Of a stretch of DNA of 64,000 nucleotides, positions 40,731 to 50,158 are shown in pieces. The stretch's first letter is position 1; every line of letters begins with the position of its first letter. The position numbers were made by a program, and so were the translations under genes. Under the pieces are notes generated by a model. It was given only the letters and a program-made list of their open reading frames with translations. It did not search any database and was not told where the DNA came from. The DNA is from Phragmitibacter flavus (GTDB taxonomy: Bacteria > Verrucomicrobiota > Verrucomicrobiia > Verrucomicrobiales > Verrucomicrobiaceae): assembly GCF_005780165.1 (NCBI RefSeq), contig NZ_VAUV01000012.1, positions 62,001-126,000 on the forward strand, in the 5' to 3' direction.

Positions 40731-42074
40731 ATGAATTTTTCGATCAATCGTCGCTTCGTTTTGATGGCTCTGGCTGGTGCATCGCTGGCTGGTTTTTGTG
40801 TTCCTATGTTTGCGAAGGCAGAGGCGGCTTTTGTAGTGGCTGGGGACTGGAAGGTCGAAGTGCGGACGATGACGGTGAATGGTTTGATCGAAGTCGAGCC
40901 GGTGACCGAGGTGTCAGTCGTCGATGAGATGCACGCTGGCATTCCGGTCTTTGCTCCCGATTCGGCGGGTTGGGCGAAAGGTTTGCGGCTGTTACAAGTG
41001 AGGGCTCAGGAGACCACCACGCCGGGCATTTTTGCTCCGGGAAGTGTGGTGGTGAAGTCGGCGAAGTTGGGGGATCAGCCGTCAAAAACGTTTCAGCGGG
41101 GCACGGACTTTGAGATTGATGAAGTTTGGGGGACGATTGGCCGACTCGAAGGCGGGGCCATTGAGGCGAAGCAACCCTTGTTGATCAGTTATCGGTATCA
41201 TCCGCTGAGGCTGGATGCGGTGGTGGCAGACGCGACGGGCAAGCTGAAGGTCTTGAAAGGAACGCCCCTGGCGGCGGCCCCTCTGGCTCCAGAACCGGGA
41301 GAAGGGGAGACTTTGCTGGGGCGCATCTGGCTGCCTGGCAAGGTTGAAAAATTGACGCAGGCGAATCTGTTTCCGCTTCTTGAGAAGGCTTATCCTGAAC
41401 CGGTGGGTTTGTCGGCGAATACCGAGAAGAATTTACCCAAGACGCTGGCGAAACTGCGTTCGGGCGAGTTGGTGAAGATTCTTGCGTGGGGCGACAGCGT
41501 GACGGCGTCCAATTATCTGCCGAATCGTGAACAGGACGCGTGGCAGCACCAGTTTGTGAAGCGGTTGAAGGAAAAGTATCCAAAGGCCAACATTGAACTG
41601 GTCACGGAGGCTTGGGGTGGCAAAAACACGGCGGCTTATTTGGCGGAACCTCCCGGGGCGGAGCACAATTATGCGGAGAAGGTGCTCGCACTGAAGCCGG
41701 ATTTGGTGGTGTCGGAGTTTGTGAATGATGCCCGATTGCTGAGGAAGCATGTGAACGAGCGTTATGGGCGTTTGTTGGCGGATTTTCAGGGAATCGGGGC
41801 GGAATGGATCATTTTGACACCGCACTACACTTACACGGAATGGATGGGATTCAGCAGCGAGCGTGAAGTCGATGAAGACCCACGCGAATACGTGACGGCG
41901 TTGCGTGAGTTTGGCGAAGTGAATCGGGTGGTGATTGCGGATGGCGCGGCGCGGTATGGCCGGCTGTGGCGGCAGGGGATGCCGTATAGTGCGTTGATGC
42001 TCAATTCGTTAAATCATCCGGATGCACGCGGCATGAAAATTTTCGCGGATGCGTTGATGGCGGTGTTTCCGTGA
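40731..42074 (+). CDS. SGNH/GDSL-type hydrolase with N-terminal beta domain
   Basis: The 447-residue protein begins MNFSINRRFVLMALAGAS, a signal peptide. The first 200 residues form a beta-rich domain. The SGNH hydrolase part starts at ILAWGDSVTAS (Ser256 in GDS), with LVTEAWGGKNT, VSEFVNDAR (Asn) and LNHPDARGMKIFADAL (His and Asp) near the C-terminus, giving the full catalytic set. Such enzymes deacetylate polysaccharides or cleave esters outside the cytoplasm. The upstream frame to 40563 looks non-coding. Confidence 0.88.
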   Translation: MNFSINRRFVLMALAGASLAGFCVPMFAKAEAAFVVAGDWKVEVRTMTVNGLIEVEPVTEVSVVDEMHAGIPVFAPDSAGWAKGLRLLQVRAQETTTPGIFAPGSVVVKSAKLGDQPSKTFQRGTDFEIDEVWGTIGRLEGGAIEAKQPLLISYRYHPLRLDAVVADATGKLKVLKGTPLAAAPLAPEPGEGETLLGRIWLPGKVEKLTQANLFPLLEKAYPEPVGLSANTEKNLPKTLAKLRSGELVKILAWGDSVTASNYLPNREQDAWQHQFVKRLKEKYPKANIELVTEAWGGKNTAAYLAEPPGAEHNYAEKVLALKPDLVVSEFVNDARLLRKHVNERYGRLLADFQGIGAEWIILTPHYTYTEWMGFSSEREVDEDPREYVTALREFGEVNRVVIADGAARYGRLWRQGMPYSALMLNSLNHPDARGMKIFADALMAVFP

Positions 42075-42075
42075 T

Positions 42076-43269
42076 TCAGGGTTCGAGATCGAGGCAGACG
42101 AGGTCACCGGTGGCGTTGCGGGCGTAGATGCGACCGTGGGCAACGACGGGGGCGGTCCAGCATTTGCCTTGCAGAACGGTTTCGCGGATGAGGGGTTCGA
42201 ATCCGTCTGGAGTGGCGGTGGCGATGATGATTTCGCCTTTGTCGCAGATGACAAGGTGATTGCCCACGGCGACGAGACCGCCACTGCCAAAGCCGGGTTC
42301 GGCCCAGATTTCCTTGCCGGTGGCCCATTCGAAACACACAAGGCGGGTGGGGCGGTGGGTGGTGCCATCAATGCCGTAGACGTGATCGCCGATTTTGACG
42401 GGTGGATTGAAGTAGCTGCGGTATTTGCCTTTCCAGATTTCGGTTGGTGATGGGCTGAGTTGCAGGAGGGCGGTGCCGGAGCTCGAACTGACGAGGAGTT
42501 GACCGTCGTGATGGAGTGGGTCGGCTGCGTTAACGCCGCGCGAACTTTCCCATGGGATTTCCCAGAGTTTTTGGCCGGTGAGCGGGTTGACGGCGGAGAT
42601 GAACTTGGCGCGGAAAACGGCGAGGGCGTTGGGCGCGATGGGAACCGGGGTGGCGTAGCCGGAAGGAGTGGAAGGGCTTGTCCATTCGGTGACGCCGGTG
42701 TCGAGTCGGAGGGCGAGGCCGTGGTCGCCGACGTTGAGAATGAGGAGGTTCTTGTGAATGAACGGGGAGGCGGCGAAGCTCCATTCGGGGAGTTCGAGTT
42801 GGTGATCGGCAAGCAAATCGCGTTTCCAGAGGACCTGGCCGGTTTGCTGATTGAGGGCATGGACATGGCCTTTTTTGCTGAGCGTGTAGACAACGTCGTC
42901 GTGGACGGTGGGAGTGGCACCGGGTCCGCCTTCGTAATAAAGCGGGTCGAGCGGGCAGGAATAGGTGTGTTGCCAGAGGATCTTGCCGGAGTCGGCATCA
43001 AAACACCAGACGGTGTCCTGGTCGTTTTGGTTGCCCATGGTGTAGAGTTTGCCGTCGTGAACGGAGAACGATGAAAAGCCGGTGCCGATGCTGGCTTTCC
43101 AGCGTTGTTTGAGACTCGGATGGGTGGCGTTGTCGGGCAGCAAGGTGGCTGGGGAGATGCCGTCGTAGTTGGTGCCGCGCCATTGAGGCCAGTCGGATGC
43201 AGGGCTTGTGGTGGCAGAGGTGGCGATGACAAGGCCGATGAGCGTGATGCCGAAGGAGTGCGTGTGCAT
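42076..43269 (-). CDS. Secreted PQQ-like beta-propeller protein
   Basis: Starting at MHTHSFGITLIGLVI, with a signal peptide, it has 397 residues. SDWPQWRGTNYDGISP is the family opening, and blades repeat as VWCFDADSGKILWQHTY, VHALNQQTGQVLWKRDL, ISAVNPLTGQKLWEIPW and LVCFEWATGKEIWAEPG. Such PQQ-type propellers in this phylum are mostly binding proteins without the PQQ cofactor site. It is convergent with the SGNH hydrolase gene, with one base between the stops. Function unknown. Confidence 0.9.
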   Translation of the reverse strand: MHTHSFGITLIGLVIATSATTSPASDWPQWRGTNYDGISPATLLPDNATHPSLKQRWKASIGTGFSSFSVHDGKLYTMGNQNDQDTVWCFDADSGKILWQHTYSCPLDPLYYEGGPGATPTVHDDVVYTLSKKGHVHALNQQTGQVLWKRDLLADHQLELPEWSFAASPFIHKNLLILNVGDHGLALRLDTGVTEWTSPSTPSGYATPVPIAPNALAVFRAKFISAVNPLTGQKLWEIPWESSRGVNAADPLHHDGQLLVSSSSGTALLQLSPSPTEIWKGKYRSYFNPPVKIGDHVYGIDGTTHRPTRLVCFEWATGKEIWAEPGFGSGGLVAVGNHLVICDKGEIIIATATPDGFEPLIRETVLQGKCWTAPVVAHGRIYARNATGDLVCLDLEP

Positions 43270-43435
43270 GGCTTGGAAAGGGAAGGGAGAACGGCGGGTG
43301 GCTCGGGAGGCCGTGTGCTGCAATGTCGTTGAATTCATTGAACCATTGAAACGTAAACGAAAGGGCGATTTTTTCGAACGCGGTGATTCCGTGAGATCGG
43401 TTTGGATGTGTTGAATGGCATGCTAGTGTCCGTGC

Positions 43436-43900
43436 ATGAGGGGAGGCCGACAGCTCATTCTGAAGCATCGTTTCAAGATTCTATTGGGAATCGTTGCAAT
43501 GGCGTTGGCGCTCGGATATGCATGGATGAAAGGATTTCCTGCTATTCCCAGCTCACCTCATCCACGCATTGCGAAGGCGATTGGTGGCACAGATGCTCGG
43601 ACTTATGTGTATTCTCGTGGCGGGTTTATCGACTGGGAATACCTTTGGCGCATCGACGCTGAGCCAACTGTTATTGAAGAGGTGATACAGGCGCTGGAAT
43701 TGCGAAAATCAGTCACCATACCGGCTCAATTTTGGAAGATGCCGCCTTACTACTGGCCTCGATCTCTGTCGCCGGAGATGAAAGCGTTTCGCAGCTTGAA
43801 CTTTTCGGACGATACACGCGGAGCGGACGGTGCGCATTTCTTCCTGCTCCATGATCCAGAAAAGAAGCGTGCATACGTGTGGTTCCGGGATAATTTCTGA
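43436..43900 (+). CDS. Hypothetical membrane-anchored protein
   Basis: A 154-residue protein with a basic N-terminus and one membrane helix (ILLGIVAMALALGYAW); the rest would be periplasmic. It contains YVYSRGGFIDWEYLWRIDAE and HFFLLHDPEKKRAYVWFRDN, which look like a compact mixed domain of unknown family. It lies 92 bp before glnS on the same strand. Codon use is like its neighbours. Confidence 0.65.
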   Translation: MRGGRQLILKHRFKILLGIVAMALALGYAWMKGFPAIPSSPHPRIAKAIGGTDARTYVYSRGGFIDWEYLWRIDAEPTVIEEVIQALELRKSVTIPAQFWKMPPYYWPRSLSPEMKAFRSLNFSDDTRGADGAHFFLLHDPEKKRAYVWFRDNF

Positions 43901-43991
43901 TCACCGAGCCGAATAGGGCATCGGTTGATCTTCGCATTTCCCGCTTTCACGTTGGCGAGACCGCGCTAGGTTTTCCTCCGCTTCTCTCATC

Positions 43992-45665
43992 ATGACCACC
44001 GACGCTGCTGCTGAACCTATCCGACTTGATTTTATCCGTGAATGGATTGCCACCGATGTGGCGAATGGGAAGCATGGGGGTGAGGTGGTGACGCGTTTTC
44101 CGCCTGAGCCGAATGGGTATTTGCACATTGGGCATGCAAAGTCGATTTGCCTGAATTTTGGGATCGCGCAGGAGTTTGGGCCAAAGGCGCGCTGTCATTT
44201 GCGGTTTGATGACACCAATCCGACCAAGGAGGAAACGGAATACGTGGACTCCATCATGGAGGATGTGAAGTGGCTGGGATTTGAGTGGGGTTCCCATTTG
44301 CATTTTGCGAGCGATCATTTCCCGAAGCTGTATGCGTTTGCGGAGCAGTTGATCGAAAAAGGCCTGGCTTTTGTGTGTGATTTGACGCCTGAGGAGATGC
44401 GCACTTTTCGTGGGACGTTGACGGATCCGGGCAAACCCAGCCCGGGCCGGGATCGGTCGGCAGAGGAGAATCTTGATTTGTTCCGTCGCATGAAGGCGGG
44501 CGAGTTTGCGGATGGAACACGCACGTTGCGGGCGAAGATCGACATGGGGCATGCGAACCTGAACATGCGTGATCCGGTTTTTTATCGAATTTTGCGCGCT
44601 CATCATCACCGCACGGGGGACGCCTGGTGCGTTTATCCGATGTATGACTTCGCGCATCCATTGAGCGATGCGATCGAAGGGGTGACGCATTCGATTTGCA
44701 CGCTGGAGTTTGAGGATCACCGGCCGCTTTACGAGTGGTTGATCGAGAACGTGGACGGCTTGCCGAGCCATCCGGTGCAGCGCGAATTTGCGCGGTTGAA
44801 CCTGACTTCAACGGTCATGAGCAAACGCAAGCTGTTGCGGCTGGTGAAGGAGGGCTATGTGAGCGGATGGGACGATCCCCGCATGCCGACCTTGTCCGGC
44901 ATCCGGCGTCGGGGATACCCTGCGGCATCGATGCGGCAGTTCAGCAAAAGCATCGGGGTGACCAAGTTCAATGCGATGACGGACTTCCATGTGTTGGAAA
45001 ACGCCGTTCGCGAGGAGTTGAACAAAACTTCCCTGCGTCGCATTGCGGTGCTGCGTCCGCTGAAGCTGGTGCTGACGAACTATCCTGAAGATCAGGTGGA
45101 GTTTGTTGAGGTGCCCAACAATCCCGAGGCTCCTGAAACGGGCACGCGGCAGGTTCCGTTGAGCCGGGAGTTGTTCATCGAGCGCGATGATTTCGCTGAA
45201 GAACCGCCGAAAGGCTGGCGTCGATTTACCGCGGGTGCGGAGGTGCGTTTGACGAATGCGTTCTGTGTCAGCCTGACCGAGATCATCAAAAACGAAGCCG
45301 GTGAAGTGGTGGAATTGCGCGCCACCTATGACGATGCCACCCGCCATGGGGCGCAGCCAGTTGGCCGGCCAAAAGTGAAGGCGGCCGTGCATTGGGTTTC
45401 GGCGGCGCATGCGGTGAGTGCTCCGGTGAGGCTTTATGATCACTTGTTTGCCCTTGAGCATCCGGATGCAGCGGAGGGGGAGTTCACGGATCATTTGAAC
45501 CCCACCTCGCTCGAAATGTTGACGGAAACGAAGCTCGAACCGGCCCTGGCGGATGCCCTTCCGGGACAGCAATTTCAGTTCATCCGGCTTGGATATTTTA
45601 TTGCGGATTCGCGAGAATCCATCAAGGGTTTGCCCGTTTTCAATCGCACCGTTAATCTCCGTTAG
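43992..45665 (+). CDS. glnS: Glutaminyl-tRNA synthetase
   Basis: The 557-residue protein is a class I synthetase with [16 protein letters not shown] (HIGH at 45-48) and the MSKRK form of the KMSKS loop (276-280) in [35 protein letters not shown] and the beta-barrel anticodon domain mark GlnRS rather than GluRS. It charges tRNA(Gln) directly. GlnRS is patchily distributed in bacteria and probably arrived by transfer from eukaryotes; gatCA is also present in this window. Confidence 0.96.
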   Translation: MTTDAAAEPIRLDFIREWIATDVANGKHGGEVVTRFPPEPNGYLHIGHAKSICLNFGIAQEFGPKARCHLRFDDTNPTKEETEYVDSIMEDVKWLGFEWGSHLHFASDHFPKLYAFAEQLIEKGLAFVCDLTPEEMRTFRGTLTDPGKPSPGRDRSAEENLDLFRRMKAGEFADGTRTLRAKIDMGHANLNMRDPVFYRILRAHHHRTGDAWCVYPMYDFAHPLSDAIEGVTHSICTLEFEDHRPLYEWLIENVDGLPSHPVQREFARLNLTSTVMSKRKLLRLVKEGYVSGWDDPRMPTLSGIRRRGYPAASMRQFSKSIGVTKFNAMTDFHVLENAVREELNKTSLRRIAVLRPLKLVLTNYPEDQVEFVEVPNNPEAPETGTRQVPLSRELFIERDDFAEEPPKGWRRFTAGAEVRLTNAFCVSLTEIIKNEAGEVVELRATYDDATRHGAQPVGRPKVKAAVHWVSAAHAVSAPVRLYDHLFALEHPDAAEGEFTDHLNPTSLEMLTETKLEPALADALPGQQFQFIRLGYFIADSRESIKGLPVFNRTVNLR

Positions 45666-45746
45666 TGGATCGCACTGCCCGTGCTTATTAATGCAGCTAA
45701 TTATTGATTTCGGATTTTCCATTTCTCATTACTTTATTCTTTAGTC

Positions 45747-47057
45747 ATGCCAGCCATTCCCATTCTCATGCCCCAGCTCGGGGAATCCATCGCGGAAGCC
45801 ATGATCATTCGTGTCATCATCGAGCCGGGTTCCAGCATCAAGGAAGGTGACGAGATTTTCGAAGTGGAGACCAACAAGGCGGTGATGACGGTGACGGCTC
45901 CTTGCGACGGCGAAGTGGGCGACATCACGGCGCAGGTCAACACCAGCTATGCGGTGGGAGCACGTCTCGGGTCGCTCAATGTCAGCGATGCCAATGCGAA
46001 ATCGTTTGGATCACAGGCACCGCGAGATCAGGAACCGGTTCATTCGGAGTCGACCGCGAGTGTGAGTGAGGCAGGGCAATCCAACTCCAACGGAAGTGGC
46101 AGTGGCAACGGCAACGGCAGCGCTGGCAGTTCCGCTTCTGGGGAGCCTGCCAATCTGCATTTCAAGATCAGCGATGAGGAGACCATTCGCGAGCGTCAGC
46201 CGACGGTTGAGCCGGTGGTGGGCGGTCTGCCAGTGCCGGCGGGTGCCACGGGGGCTCATTACATTTCCTCCCGGATGCGGGCGCGAATGCATGAGCTGGG
46301 CTTGAATTCGTCGGATCTTTCGGCTGTTGCGGGGAGCGGTGCTGGCGGTCGTGTAACGGTTGAAGATTTGGAGCTGTTCCTTCGCAAGCTGGATCAGCAT
46401 CGCATGACGAATGCTTCTCCGATGCGCATCGCGGTGGCGGATTCCATGCGTCGCAGCTGGAGCCGGCCTTTGGCAACGGTGGGCATGCCGATCATCATTG
46501 ACGCCATGCTGGCGCATCGCAAAAAGGCGAATCCCAAGCCCGGACCGGCTCTTTATGCCATTCGCGCTCTGGCGCTGGCGTTGAGCGAAGATACCGCCGT
46601 TGCGGGACGTCTGGTGGGGAGTCGCATTGTCCATCCAAACTCCATCGATATCGGCTTTGCGGTGGAGGTCGCCGACGGGGTTTTGGTGCCAACCATTCGT
46701 GAGGTCGACAAAAAGCCGCTTTCGGTTTTGGTCGAAGCTTACAACAAGCTGGTTGATCAGGCCCGTGCGCGACGTCTTCCGAACGACGCCAACCGGCCTG
46801 GCATTGCCACCGTGACGAACTTTGGTTCCTTCGGCATCGTCTGGGCCACGCCGATTCCATTGCCCGAGCAGAACTTGGTGCTGGGACTGGGCGCCGGTCG
46901 CAAAGCTCCTGTCTGGAGCGATCAGGTCGGCACCTTCATTCCGGTGACGGAGGCCAACATGACGCTGAGTTTCGATCACCGCATTCTCGATGGTGGTGCG
47001 GCCGGCCGTTTGTTGCAGCGCGTTGCCCAGTTGCTTCAGCAGCCCGAGAAATTGTGA
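45747..47057 (+). CDS. Dihydrolipoamide acyltransferase (E2) of a 2-oxoacid dehydrogenase complex
   Basis: The 436 residues hold one lipoyl domain (1-80, lipoyl Lys44 in EVETNKAVMTVTAP); a flexible Ser/Gly/Asn linker (SNSNGSGSGNGNGSAGSS); a peripheral-subunit-binding domain (about 170-205, SSRMRARMHELGL and GRVTVEDLELFL); and the catalytic domain with DHRILDGG near residue 411. It transfers acyl groups from E1 to CoA. No E1 or E3 gene is nearby, so whether it serves pyruvate, 2-oxoglutarate or branched-chain substrates stays open. Confidence 0.9.
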   Translation: MPAIPILMPQLGESIAEAMIIRVIIEPGSSIKEGDEIFEVETNKAVMTVTAPCDGEVGDITAQVNTSYAVGARLGSLNVSDANAKSFGSQAPRDQEPVHSESTASVSEAGQSNSNGSGSGNGNGSAGSSASGEPANLHFKISDEETIRERQPTVEPVVGGLPVPAGATGAHYISSRMRARMHELGLNSSDLSAVAGSGAGGRVTVEDLELFLRKLDQHRMTNASPMRIAVADSMRRSWSRPLATVGMPIIIDAMLAHRKKANPKPGPALYAIRALALALSEDTAVAGRLVGSRIVHPNSIDIGFAVEVADGVLVPTIREVDKKPLSVLVEAYNKLVDQARARRLPNDANRPGIATVTNFGSFGIVWATPIPLPEQNLVLGLGAGRKAPVWSDQVGTFIPVTEANMTLSFDHRILDGGAAGRLLQRVAQLLQQPEKL

Positions 47058-47131
47058 GGTTTTCACAAGACTAAAAATCGCTCGCACCCCCCTGGTTTTC
47101 AGCGTAGGCTGTGGATTCCCCTACCAACGAC

Positions 47132-47659
47132 ATGCATTCTGAGTTCGACTTTCAATACGCGATCGAAAACACCACGGTGTTGCACGAGCCTGATCGTCGC
47201 ATTGACACTTTTGGCAGCACGACTTTTGAATTTCAGATGATCAGCGAACTGATGGATGCGGCGAACAAGACGCGCATTCGCAATGGTCGCATTCAGGCCG
47301 ACAAACCGCTCATCGTGAAACCCAGCCACCCGGACGAGTGGAATTTCGAGGGTTTTGGCGAAGAAGGCGCCGCTTTCGGCCAGTGGGTGAAGCAGCACAT
47401 CAAGGACCTCGCCATTCTGCGCTACGGATTCAACTTCAAACGTGGGGAAATCAGCGAGGAGGTGGTGCATGAGCCACTTGCCGCGGTCGCCGACCGGTTG
47501 AAGGAAGACCAGCGGGTTTCCGGAAATCCAATGCGGGCCATCATTCAGGGTGTCGACGACACCTGGGAAATTTCGCTGCTGCGTTTCACTTTTGAAATGA
47601 TCGAAAAATCCCACAACATCAACCTCTTCGACTTCAAACGCCGCGGCCTGCTCGGCTGA
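47132..47659 (+). CDS. Conserved hypothetical protein
   Basis: From MHSEFDFQYAIENTTVL the protein has 175 residues; a GTG at 47111 is possible. It is soluble and mixed alpha/beta, with FGSTTFEFQMISELMDAANK, GQWVKQHIKDLAILRYGF and WEISLLRFTFEMIEKSHN. I recognise no family. It follows the E2 gene and precedes the LysM protein by 23 bp, so it is probably co-transcribed with the latter. Confidence 0.75.
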   Translation: MHSEFDFQYAIENTTVLHEPDRRIDTFGSTTFEFQMISELMDAANKTRIRNGRIQADKPLIVKPSHPDEWNFEGFGEEGAAFGQWVKQHIKDLAILRYGFNFKRGEISEEVVHEPLAAVADRLKEDQRVSGNPMRAIIQGVDDTWEISLLRFTFEMIEKSHNINLFDFKRRGLLG

Positions 47660-47682
47660 GCCCCGACCTCCCTCGAAGACCC

Positions 47683-48597
47683 ATGTCCAGATTCAAGATT
47701 CTCGTCTTTCTCCTTACTTTGGGCATTGCTGGCAGCATCATTGCCACCGCCTACTGGTATTACATGAACGTTCTCGGTCATGATGATGCACTGGCCTCCG
47801 AGATCAAGGCGATCCAGGGCAACAAGGCTTCGTTGCCGGATCCGGGCATTCGCCGTTTTAATGATGCCGTGGAATTGATTGCGGAGGGCAAGCTGATTGA
47901 AGGCCGCAATGCGCTGTATGCCTTGGTGGCGACTTTTCCCGATTCGAATCGCGCCACCGAAGCCAAGCGCATCATTGGGGAGATCAACATGGACATGATG
48001 TTCTCCGTGGAGACCAATCCGCAGAAGAAAAAATACATTGTTCAAACGGGTGATTCGGTGGGCCTCATTGCCCGGAAGCAGGAAACCACCATCGAGTGTT
48101 TGATGCGCGCCAACGGCCTGTTCAACCACCGGCTGCATCCCGGCGATCACCTGTATGTTTTCCCGCTGGATTTCGAGGTCGTGGTCGATGTCTCGGAAAA
48201 GACGGTGACGCTGCTGCGCAACTACGGCGAAAAGAAGACCCTGTTTAAAGAATATCTGGCCATCGACGTGCGGCTTCCTACCTATGTGCGGGCACCGGTT
48301 GAGCTGGTGATCAGCAGTCGCGCCGCTTGGAGTGCCGGCAAGCAGGTGGATTCGGCGAATCCGCTTTTTGTCAGTGCTGATAAATGGCTGATGGGGAATC
48401 GTCGAGGCGCCAATGGACCGGGGCTCAACATTCGTGCGGTGCCCCAGGCGAAGCCGGTCGTGCCAACAGCTGATCCAAAAACTGCGGATGCCGCAGTGGC
48501 CGACGCGATCGAGCCCGGTGTCTTTTTGCAGCGGGAAGATGTTGAAGAGCTGTATACCATCATCCGACCCGGCACTGCGTTTAAAATTACCCGCTGA
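47683..48597 (+). CDS. LysM protein with inactive L,D-transpeptidase-like domain
   Basis: The 304-residue protein has an N-terminal membrane helix (4-26), a short helical region, a LysM domain (about 116-161, KKKYIVQTGDSVGLIARKQE) and a C-terminal region (163-303) whose start (EVVVDVSEKTVTLLRN) and end (REDVEELYTIIRPGTAFKI) follow the YkuD pattern. The catalytic HG and SxGC motifs are absent; between them only a disordered Ala/Pro/Lys stretch is left. It should bind peptidoglycan without transpeptidase activity. accA follows 18 bp later. Confidence 0.85.
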   Translation: MSRFKILVFLLTLGIAGSIIATAYWYYMNVLGHDDALASEIKAIQGNKASLPDPGIRRFNDAVELIAEGKLIEGRNALYALVATFPDSNRATEAKRIIGEINMDMMFSVETNPQKKKYIVQTGDSVGLIARKQETTIECLMRANGLFNHRLHPGDHLYVFPLDFEVVVDVSEKTVTLLRNYGEKKTLFKEYLAIDVRLPTYVRAPVELVISSRAAWSAGKQVDSANPLFVSADKWLMGNRRGANGPGLNIRAVPQAKPVVPTADPKTADAAVADAIEPGVFLQREDVEELYTIIRPGTAFKITR

Positions 48598-48615
48598 TAT
48601 AATTTTTTTGCTTCC

Positions 48616-49581
48616 ATGAAACAGATCCTCGATTTCGAAAAACCTCTCGTGAAGGCCCGTGAAGAACTTGAAGAGTTACGCCGCAAGCAGGCCCTTAAAA
48701 ATACCGGCCGGGTGACTGCCAGTATCACCGAGTTGGAACAAAGAATCATGAAACTTCAGAGCACGACCTATGCTGGACTAACCCCCTGGCAGCGGGTGCA
48801 GATCGCACGTCACACCAGCCGGCCTTACATGCTCGACTACGCCAAACTGGCATTTGATGAGTTTGTGGAAATTCATGGCGACCGCCACATTGGCGACGAT
48901 AACGCCATGCCTGGCGGATTCGCTACCATTGGTGGTCGTAAGGTGGTGTTGATTGGTCATCAAAAAGGCCGCGACACCAAGGAAAACCTGCTGCGCAACT
49001 TCGGTAGTGCCCATCCTGAAGGTTATCGCAAGGCACTGCGCCTGATGCGCATGGCGGAGAAATTTAAACTTCCGGTTATTGCCCTTATCGACACGCCGGG
49101 AGCTTATCCAGGCATTGGAGCCGAAGAGCGCAACATTGCTGAAGCGATTGCCTTCAACCTTCGCGAAATGATGACCCTGCGCACCCGGATGATTTCCGTG
49201 GTGATCGGCGAAGGCGGTTCCGGTGGGGCCCTTGGCATCGGCGTGACTGACCGCATTCTGATGATGGAAAACGCCTACTATTCGGTCATCAGTCCAGAGG
49301 GATGTGCCGCCATTTTGTGGAAACATCGTCAACACGCTCCGGAAGCGGCCCAAGCCCTCAAACTTAGCGCGCAGGATCTCAGCGAACTTGGCATCATTGA
49401 TGGCGTGATTCCAGAACCGACCGGGGGCGCTCACCACGATCATCATCAGGCGGCCGAATCGTTGAAAAACGGTTTGTTGAAGGTTTTGGAAGATCTGGAT
49501 GCGGTGGCCGACGATCAATTGCTCGAGCAGCGGTATCAAAAATTCCGCGCTTACGGGCAGTTTACCGAAGGCGCAGTTTAA
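48616..49581 (+). CDS. accA: Acetyl-CoA carboxylase carboxyltransferase subunit alpha
   Basis: A 321-residue AccA: LDFEKPLVKAREELEELRR is the N-terminal helix pair, then LTPWQRVQIARHTSRPYMLD, GGRKVVLIGHQKGRDTKENL, ALIDTPGAYPGIGAEERN and VIGEGGSGGALGIGVTDRIL. These form the crotonase-like carboxyltransferase site shared with AccD. It makes malonyl-CoA for fatty acid synthesis in the cytoplasm. A run VIPEPTGGAHHDHHQAAE near the C-terminus is standard for the family. Confidence 0.97.
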   Translation: MKQILDFEKPLVKAREELEELRRKQALKNTGRVTASITELEQRIMKLQSTTYAGLTPWQRVQIARHTSRPYMLDYAKLAFDEFVEIHGDRHIGDDNAMPGGFATIGGRKVVLIGHQKGRDTKENLLRNFGSAHPEGYRKALRLMRMAEKFKLPVIALIDTPGAYPGIGAEERNIAEAIAFNLREMMTLRTRMISVVIGEGGSGGALGIGVTDRILMMENAYYSVISPEGCAAILWKHRQHAPEAAQALKLSAQDLSELGIIDGVIPEPTGGAHHDHHQAAESLKNGLLKVLEDLDAVADDQLLEQRYQKFRAYGQFTEGAV

Positions 49582-49653
49582 GAGGCCGCCGGAGACAATA
49601 TCAGTCGAAAGGGATGGCATGAAGCTCCGTGCCCTTTCTGGACATGCGGAAAC

Positions 49654-50100
49654 CTATCGTTTTCTGCCGATGATGGGTCCGCCGGAAATTTTGAGATGGC
49701 CGTGGGGGGTGCCTCGACCGTTGGGGGTTTCATGAAGCTCTCCCTTGATGGTGCCGTTGTCTGATTTGGTGAAGCTGCCTTTGTGGGCACCCCAATCTTT
49801 TCCCTCGTAAAAAACACGTCCTTCGAAGTTGCCGTCTTTGTCAATTTTGCCTTTGACGTGAAAGTTGATGTCGGTGCCTTTGGTGAGATAACTGGCGCTA
49901 ACTTCACCGTCGGGTTTGACGGTCATCACGAGCAGGCCGGTGTTGCGCTGGTTCTTTTTTGCATGGGTGGGTTTAAAGACAAAGGTGGCGGCGTAGTCTC
50001 CCTGGAAATAACTGTTGGCGGCGTAGGCGACGTTGGGCAGGGTTCCAGCGATAAGGCAGAAGAGCAATATGGGATAGAATGAACGTAAGGATAGCTGCAT
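49654..50100 (-). CDS. Small secreted hypothetical protein
   Basis: From MQLSLRSFYPILLFCLIAG the protein has 148 residues and a signal peptide ending near AYA. The mature part repeats beta-strand units (VKPDGEVSASYLTKG, KIDKDGNFEGRVFYEG, SFTKSDNGTIKGELHE), as in small beta-sandwich or MORN-like secreted proteins. No named family. It is convergent with accA. Confidence 0.7.
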   Translation of the reverse strand: MQLSLRSFYPILLFCLIAGTLPNVAYAANSYFQGDYAATFVFKPTHAKKNQRNTGLLVMTVKPDGEVSASYLTKGTDINFHVKGKIDKDGNFEGRVFYEGKDWGAHKGSFTKSDNGTIKGELHETPNGRGTPHGHLKISGGPIIGRKR

Positions 50101-50158
50101 CGGAATGTATCGGGATGGCTTTGAATACGGTAGGCGGAGATCTCGATGTATGTGGGGT

